NCBI GenBank assembly: GCA_035548515.1
Contig: DASZSW010000009.1
Location: forward strand, 1 to 64,000
Source of the DNA: DASZQY01 sp035548515
GTDB lineage: Bacteria; Pseudomonadota; Alphaproteobacteria; Rhizobiales; Kaistiaceae
Direction: 5' to 3'
DNA: 64,000 nt
Position numbers and translations under genes: made by a program. A model generated the notes under the pieces. It worked only from the letters and a program-made list of their open reading frames with translations, searched no databases and was not told the origin of the DNA. Below, one piece after another: positions 59,040 through 64,000 of the stretch. Within the stretch, counting starts at the first letter, position 1; the number at the start of each line of letters is the position of its first letter.

Positions 59040-61322
59040 TCACCCGCCGAGATTGTACGCCGCCAGCGCCGCCATGTTGACGATGTCGGAATCCATGGCG
59101 TTGAGCGGCACGATCTGCACCGGCTTGTCCAGGCCGACGAGGAGGGGGCCGATCACTGTCGAGCCGCCGAGTTCCTGCACCATCTTCGTCGCGATCGCAG
59201 CGGAGTGATACGCCGGCATCACCAGCACGTTGGCGGGGCCGGAAAGGCGGCAGAACGGATAGGCTGCCATCGCCTTCGGGTTCAGCGCCACGTCTGCAGC
59301 CATCTCGCCGTCGTATTCAAAGTCGACGCGGCGCTGGTCGAGTATCTCCACCGCCTCGCGGATCTTCTTGGCACGTTCGCCTTCAGGCTGGCCGAAGGTC
59401 GAATACGCCAGCAGCGCCACGCGCGGCATGTAGCCCATGCGCCGCGCCATGCCGGCGGCTTCCTCGGCAATGTCCGCCAGCTCGGACGGCGTTGGCAGGT
59501 CGTGCACTGCCGTGTCGGCAACGATGACCAGGCGCCCGCGCGCAAGGATGATCGACGCGCCGATGATGCGGTGACCGGGCTTGGCGTCGATGACGCGCTT
59601 CACGTCCTCCAGGACGACCGAATAGTTGCGGCTGACGCCGGCGACCATCGCGTCGGCGTCGCCGAGCGCCACCATGCACGCGCCGAAATGGTTGCGATCG
59701 TTGTTGATCAGACGCTGCACGTCGCGAAACAAGTAGCCCTTGCGCTGCAGCCGCGCGTACAGGAAATCGGCGTAATCGGAGTTGCGCTTCGACAGGCGCG
59801 CGTTGTGGATCTCGATCCCCTCGCGGATGTCGATACCGGCACGATCAGCCGCTCCGCGCACCGTTTCCTCGCGCCCGATGAGGATCGCAGTGCCAAGCTT
59901 GTTGTGCACGAACGAAGCCGCGGCGCGGATCATCTGCTCCTCTTCGCCCTCGGCGAAGACGACGCGCTTTGGCGCGCGCCGCACACGCTGGAATATGCGC
60001 TGGAGCGTGCCGACGATGGGATCGCGGCGAGCGGACAGCTGAATCTTGTACGCCGCCATGTCGTCGATCGGCTTCCGCGCCACGCCCGAATCCATTGCCG
60101 CTTTCGCAACGGCGGCCGGTATCTCGGACAGGAGCCGCGGATCAAACGGCACGGGGATGATGTACTGTGGGCCGAACTTCGGGCGCACGCCCTGGTAGGC
60201 TGCTGCGACCTCGTCCGGCACGTCTTCGCGCGCTAGCGCCGCAAGCGCGTGCGCCGCCGCCTTCTTCATGTCCTCGTTGATCGTACGTGCGCGCACATCG
60301 AGCGCGCCGCGGAAGATGTACGGAAAGCCCAGCACGTTGTTGACTTGATTCGGATAATCCGAACGGCCGGTGGCGACGATCGCGTCATCGCGGATCGCAG
60401 CGACTTCCTCCGGCGTGATCTCCGGGTCGGGGTTGGCCATGGCGAAGATAATCGGCCTCTCCGCCATCGACTTGATCATGTCCTCGCTGAACGCGCCCTT
60501 GGCTGAGAGGCCGAACACGACGTCGGCGCCTTCCATCGCCTCGGCCAGCGTGCGCTTGTCGGTAGCGATGGCATGGGCCGCCTTCCACTGGTTCATGCCC
60601 TCCTTGCGGCCCTCGTAGACCACGCCCTTCGTGTCGCAGAGGAAGATGTTCTCCGCCTTCATGCCAAGCGACTTGACCAGCTCGATGCACGCGATGCCCG
60701 CCGCACCCGCGCCATTGCACACGAGCTTCGTGGTCGTGATATCGCGGCCGGTCAGGTGAAGCGCGTTGATGAGACCGGCCGCCGCGATGATCGCCGTGCC
60801 GTGCTGGTCGTCGTGGAAAACGGGAATGTCCATCAGTTCGCGCAGGCGCGACTCGATGATGAAACAGTCCGGCGCCTTGATGTCCTCGAGGTTGATGCCG
60901 CCGAAGGAGGGGCCGAGGAAACGCACGCAGTTGACGAATTCGTCGACGTCCTCGGTCTCAACCTCGAGATCGATCGAGTCGACATCCGCGAACCGCTTGA
61001 ACAGCACCGCCTTGCCTTCCATCACCGGCTTGCCGGCGAGCGCGCCGAGATTGCCGAGGCCGAGGATCGCAGTGCCGTTGGAGATGACGGCGACCATGTT
61101 GCCGCGACTGGTGTAATCGAACGCGGCGTTGGGATCTTCGGCGATTGCCTTCACCGGCACCGCGACGCCGGGGGAATACGCCAGCGAAAGGTCCCGCTGC
61201 GTCGCCATCGGCTTCGTAGCGACGACTTCGAGCTTTCCCGGCCGGCCCTCGGCGTGGAATTTCAGCGCCTCCTGATCAGTGACGGAAACACCGGCTTTCG
61301 CCGGTTTTTTCTTCTCAGCCAT
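59040..61322 (-). CDS. maeB: NADP-dependent malic enzyme with phosphotransacetylase-like domain
   Basis: MaeB decarboxylates malate to pyruvate with NADP. The 760-residue protein is of the long hybrid form: an N-terminal malic domain (LSLAYSPGVAVPVKAI, FHDDQHGTAIIAAAGLINAL, VCNGAGAAGIACIEL) and a C-terminal phosphotransacetylase-like domain (from about 430: AEGEEEQMIRAAASF) that is regulatory in relatives. The ATG at 61322 fits the family; the upstream frame to 61367 does not. Confidence 0.96.
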   Translation of the reverse strand: MAEKKKPAKAGVSVTDQEALKFHAEGRPGKLEVVATKPMATQRDLSLAYSPGVAVPVKAIAEDPNAAFDYTSRGNMVAVISNGTAILGLGNLGALAGKPVMEGKAVLFKRFADVDSIDLEVETEDVDEFVNCVRFLGPSFGGINLEDIKAPDCFIIESRLRELMDIPVFHDDQHGTAIIAAAGLINALHLTGRDITTTKLVCNGAGAAGIACIELVKSLGMKAENIFLCDTKGVVYEGRKEGMNQWKAAHAIATDKRTLAEAMEGADVVFGLSAKGAFSEDMIKSMAERPIIFAMANPDPEITPEEVAAIRDDAIVATGRSDYPNQVNNVLGFPYIFRGALDVRARTINEDMKKAAAHALAALAREDVPDEVAAAYQGVRPKFGPQYIIPVPFDPRLLSEIPAAVAKAAMDSGVARKPIDDMAAYKIQLSARRDPIVGTLQRIFQRVRRAPKRVVFAEGEEEQMIRAAASFVHNKLGTAILIGREETVRGAADRAGIDIREGIEIHNARLSKRNSDYADFLYARLQRKGYLFRDVQRLINNDRNHFGACMVALGDADAMVAGVSRNYSVVLEDVKRVIDAKPGHRIIGASIILARGRLVIVADTAVHDLPTPSELADIAEEAAGMARRMGYMPRVALLAYSTFGQPEGERAKKIREAVEILDQRRVDFEYDGEMAADVALNPKAMAAYPFCRLSGPANVLVMPAYHSAAIATKMVQELGGSTVIGPLLVGLDKPVQIVPLNAMDSDIVNMAALAAYNLGG

Positions 61323-61463
61323 TTCCGGAAACCCCCTCGGAGGCGACACCCGCAGGTGGCACATCATCGCTTTGGGCTGACGACCATAGTATGCTCACGA
61401 AGGATCGCAAGCCAAACGCTGCCGCGGCCGTTTCGCAGCGAATTGTCGATGGTCAGGTGTTCG

Positions 61464-62381
61464 ATGCCGTCCGTGCCGCGACTTTCGGTTGTTGTCGTTT
61501 GCCACAACATGGCGCGAGAGGTCCCGCGAACGATCCAGTCGTTGTCCACGTCGATTCAGCGCGACATAGCCAGCGCCGAGTATGAGGTGATCCTGATCGA
61601 CAACGGCTCGACCGAGCCTCCCGATGTCGAGCGCTGCAGGCGTCTTATTCCCAGTATGGAATTTCATCGCATTGAAACGACGTCGCGATCGCCGGTCGGG
61701 GCATTGAACTTTGGTCTGTCTGTAGCGCGCGGCGAACTCGTCGGCGTCTTTATCGACGGCGCGCGCATGGCGACACCACGTCTCCTGGCGCGCGCGATAC
61801 AGGCTTCGTCATTGCACCCGCGGCCGGTGATCGGCGCGCTGTCCTTTCACCTCGGGCCTAAGGTCCAGCAGATCAGTGTCCGCGAAGGCTACAATCAGCG
61901 CGTCGAGGATTCTCTTCTGCTCGCCAACCGTTGGACCCAGGACGGTTACAATCTCTATCTCAACTGCGCCCCTGATCCATCGTCTGCCAAGGGTTGGAGT
62001 TTCGTGCCAAACGAGACGAACTCGTTGTTCCTGCGCACTGAACATTGGCGTGAAATTGGCGGCTTCGACGAACGCTTTCAAACGCCAGGCGGTGGCTTCG
62101 TCAATCTGGACATTTGGCGGCGCCTTTGCGCGGATGCTTCCAACGAAATAATTCTGCTGCTGGGCGAGGCTACGTTCCACCAGCTGCACGGCAGCGCGAC
62201 CGGCAGCGACACGCTGCCACTGTTCGCTGCCGAGTATGAAAGGCTCCGCGGCGAGCGCTATCGCTCGCCCGAACGGGAACCCGTGCTTTTCGGGACGTTG
62301 CCGCCGCAGTCGAGGCCGATAATGGCCCATCTCGCGGTTTTGGCGGTGAAGCACTCACCGGCCGTCAATCAGCAACGCTGA
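61464..62381 (+). CDS. Family 2 glycosyltransferase
   Basis: The 305-residue protein has the GT-A fold of family 2 transferases: RLSVVVVCHNMAREVPRTIQSL at 6-27, LIDNGSTEP with the DxD-like first aspartate, VFIDGARMATPRLL with DG-x at 98-100, and a late GGFDERFQTPGGGFVNLDIWRRL acceptor block. No membrane helix is seen. The ATG at 61464 follows CAGGTG and is preferred to 61449. The codon use is less G+C-rich than maeB and mutS, which normally neighbour each other, suggesting an acquired gene. Sugar and acceptor are unknown. Confidence 0.88.
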   Translation: MPSVPRLSVVVVCHNMAREVPRTIQSLSTSIQRDIASAEYEVILIDNGSTEPPDVERCRRLIPSMEFHRIETTSRSPVGALNFGLSVARGELVGVFIDGARMATPRLLARAIQASSLHPRPVIGALSFHLGPKVQQISVREGYNQRVEDSLLLANRWTQDGYNLYLNCAPDPSSAKGWSFVPNETNSLFLRTEHWREIGGFDERFQTPGGGFVNLDIWRRLCADASNEIILLLGEATFHQLHGSATGSDTLPLFAAEYERLRGERYRSPEREPVLFGTLPPQSRPIMAHLAVLAVKHSPAVNQQR

Positions 62382-62416
62382 TCGTCGCGATACTTTCCGT
62401 CTGCTACGATCCTCCG

Positions 62417-64000
62417 ATGGACACGCGCCCCGAATTTGCCGAGGACGACGACGCTGCCGCACCGGCGGCGCCTGCGCCTTCGACGCCGATGATGGCGCAG
62501 TACATCGAGATCAAGACGGCCAATCCGGATTGCCTGCTGTTCTACCGGATGGGCGATTTCTACGAGATGTTTTTCGACGACGCCGAGGTCGCCTCGCGGG
62601 CGCTCGGCATCACGCTGACGAAGCGCGGCAAGCATCAGGGTGCCGATATACCGATGTGCGGAGTGCCGGTACACGCCGCCGACCAGTACCTCCAGAAACT
62701 CATCGCGCTCGGCCATCGCGTCGCGGTGTGCGAACAGACGGAGGATCCCGCCGAGGCGCGGAAGCGCGGTGGCAAGGCGGTGGTGCGTCGCGATGTGATT
62801 CGCCTCGTCACTCCCGGCACACTGACCGAGGACGCGCTGCTTGACGGCAGGCGCAACAACTACCTCGCCGCGGTCGCGCGCCAGAGAGGCGGCGCCGACG
62901 GTGCCGATATCTACGCGCTCGCCTGGATCGACATATCGACGGGCGAGTTTCGCATCGCCGCGACCGATGCCGCCCGCCTCGCGACGGACCTTGCACGCAT
63001 CGACCCGCGCGAGGTGCTGGTCGCGGATGCACTGTTTGGCGATGAGAACCTCGCCGCCTTCTGGCGCGGCCTCGGCACCGCGGTGACGCCGCTCTCGGCG
63101 GCGTTCTTCGACGGCACCACTGCCAGCGGCCGCCTTGCTGAATACTTCGGCGTCCGCACGCTTGACGGCTTCGGCAGCTTCACGCGCGTGGAGTTGACCG
63201 CGGCCGCCGCCGTTCTGGCTTACGTCGAGAAGACCCAGATCAAGGAGCGTCCGCCGTTGTCGCCGCCGGTTGCCGAAGGCGCTGGCGATACAATGCTGAT
63301 CGACGCCGCGACGCGCGCCAATCTCGAACTCGGCGCGACGCTCGCGGGGGGCCGTGCGGGTAGCCTGATCGCTGCCATCGACCGCACTGTCACCGGAGCG
63401 GGCGCGCGGCTCCTGGGGCGCCGCCTGGCTGGCCCGTCTACCGACCCATGGATCATCGCCAAACGCCACGATTCCGTCGCGTGGATGCTCACGGACGCTG
63501 GACGCCGCACCGCCATCATCGCGGATCTCAAGGCCACGCCGGACCTCGCGCGTGCCCTCGCTCGCCTGACCATGGATCGGGGAGGCCCGCGCGATCTCGC
63601 CGCCATCGGCGCCGGTCTCGCCATGGGCATTGCTATCGCGTCGAAGATAGGGACGGGCCAGGACGTCCCGGAGGAGATCGCCGAGGCCGTATCTCGGCTC
63701 GCGGCCGCGCCTGCCGATCTCGTGGCGTCTCTGTCCGCCGCGCTTGCCGACGACCTGCCACACCTGAAACGCGACGGCGGATTCGTTCGCGACGGCTATC
63801 GGCCCGAGCTGGATGAGGCGCGCAAGTTACGCGACGACAGCCGCCGGGTCATAGCAACGCTGCAGGCGAAATACGCAACCGAGACGGACATCCGGACGCT
63901 CCGCATCAAGCATAACAACGTGCTGGGTTACTTCATCGAAGTAGGCGCCAACGCGGCGCCGCCGTTCTTCCAGCCGCCACTCAACGCGCGTTTCATCCAT
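62417..64000 (+). CDS. mutS: DNA mismatch repair protein MutS, N-terminal part
   Basis: The frame runs from ATG 62417 to the window edge, 528 residues without a stop; the complete protein should be near 900. MutS recognises mismatches and short loops. The mismatch-binding domain shows MAQYIEIKTANPDCLLFYRMGDFYEMFFDDA, with the F-Y-E mismatch wedge, then LGITLTKRG and PMCGVPVHAADQYLQKLI. The connector, lever and clamp domains follow to KHNNVLGYFIEV. The ATPase domain lies beyond the window. Confidence 0.97.
   Translation, partial: MDTRPEFAEDDDAAAPAAPAPSTPMMAQYIEIKTANPDCLLFYRMGDFYEMFFDDAEVASRALGITLTKRGKHQGADIPMCGVPVHAADQYLQKLIALGHRVAVCEQTEDPAEARKRGGKAVVRRDVIRLVTPGTLTEDALLDGRRNNYLAAVARQRGGADGADIYALAWIDISTGEFRIAATDAARLATDLARIDPREVLVADALFGDENLAAFWRGLGTAVTPLSAAFFDGTTASGRLAEYFGVRTLDGFGSFTRVELTAAAAVLAYVEKTQIKERPPLSPPVAEGAGDTMLIDAATRANLELGATLAGGRAGSLIAAIDRTVTGAGARLLGRRLAGPSTDPWIIAKRHDSVAWMLTDAGRRTAIIADLKATPDLARALARLTMDRGGPRDLAAIGAGLAMGIAIASKIGTGQDVPEEIAEAVSRLAAAPADLVASLSAALADDLPHLKRDGGFVRDGYRPELDEARKLRDDSRRVIATLQAKYATETDIRTLRIKHNNVLGYFIEVGANAAPPFFQPPLNARFIH

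Noticed and set aside
60573..61448. Upstream extension of the glycosyltransferase frame through maeB
   Set aside because: The frame is antisense to maeB; glycosyltransferase homology begins only at 61464.

Overview
The window is a gene-dense, high-G+C bacterial chromosome segment from an alphaproteobacterium, most likely of the order Hyphomicrobiales (Rhizobiales). The evidence is the combination rho-hemJ-hemE | maf-aroE-coaE, a hisB-hisH-hisA-hisF-hisE-coaA operon, hslV-hslU, smr-mltA-tim44-secB, divergent hrcA/rph, Rhizobiales-type families (DUF1402, DUF6481, DUF2244, KTSC, DUF2628), and TTAACCAT and GANTC motifs of the CtrA/CcrM cell-cycle circuit. Genus cannot be fixed from sequence alone. 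I see no rRNA, tRNA, CRISPR array, prophage or classical insertion sequence.

Layout. 1-5345: the end of a YyaL-like gene, a small P-loop protein, a KTSC protein, rho, hemJ, hemE. 5346-5719 is the only gap over 300 bp; with a perfect DnaA box, a CtrA-like site and GANTC sites beside hemE it is best read as the chromosomal replication origin. 5720-12989: maf, aroE, coaE, small DUF genes, an aldo/keto reductase, dnaQ, an NTF2-like protein, a luciferase-like monooxygenase and an ATP-dependent DNA ligase. 12989-13416 is a compact insert: a four-helix-bundle (23S-IVS type) gene whose two ends are inverted, G-quadruplex-capable G-runs. 13395-29880: LigD-type polymerase, a possible small RNA, DUF3800, hrcA, rph-rdgB-hemW, a lipoprotein, rsmI-yraN-gshB, comM, a HAD hydrolase, a winged-helix/TPR regulator and a hybrid kinase. 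30114-35814: grpE and the his/coaA operon. 36083-37058: a PadR-like regulator plus membrane protein with palindromic operators. 37203-46215: hslV-membrane protein-hslU, DUF1402, smr, mltA, tim44, secB, adenosine kinase, nth. 46254-64000: ada-like, gpmA, dapB, pyrF, transporters and proteases, dnaK-GNAT-dnaJ, alkB, lepB, maeB, a glycosyltransferase and the start of mutS.

How the genes fit together. Most are housekeeping: haem synthesis (hemE, hemJ, hemW), shikimate, CoA, histidine, lysine and pyrimidine synthesis, protein quality control (dnaK/dnaJ/grpE/hrcA/hslVU/secB/lepB) and many DNA-maintenance genes (dnaQ, maf, rdgB, ligase, primase-polymerase, nth, ada-like, alkB, mutS, smr, comM). Small accessory insertions punctuate this core. 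A family of about 170-bp palindromic intergenic elements (four full copies, three partial) is scattered through it, and it accounts for several false reading frames. The most noteworthy items are the origin, the G-quadruplex-flanked cassette, the palindromic family, the operator-flanked PadR-like pair and the small-RNA candidate.
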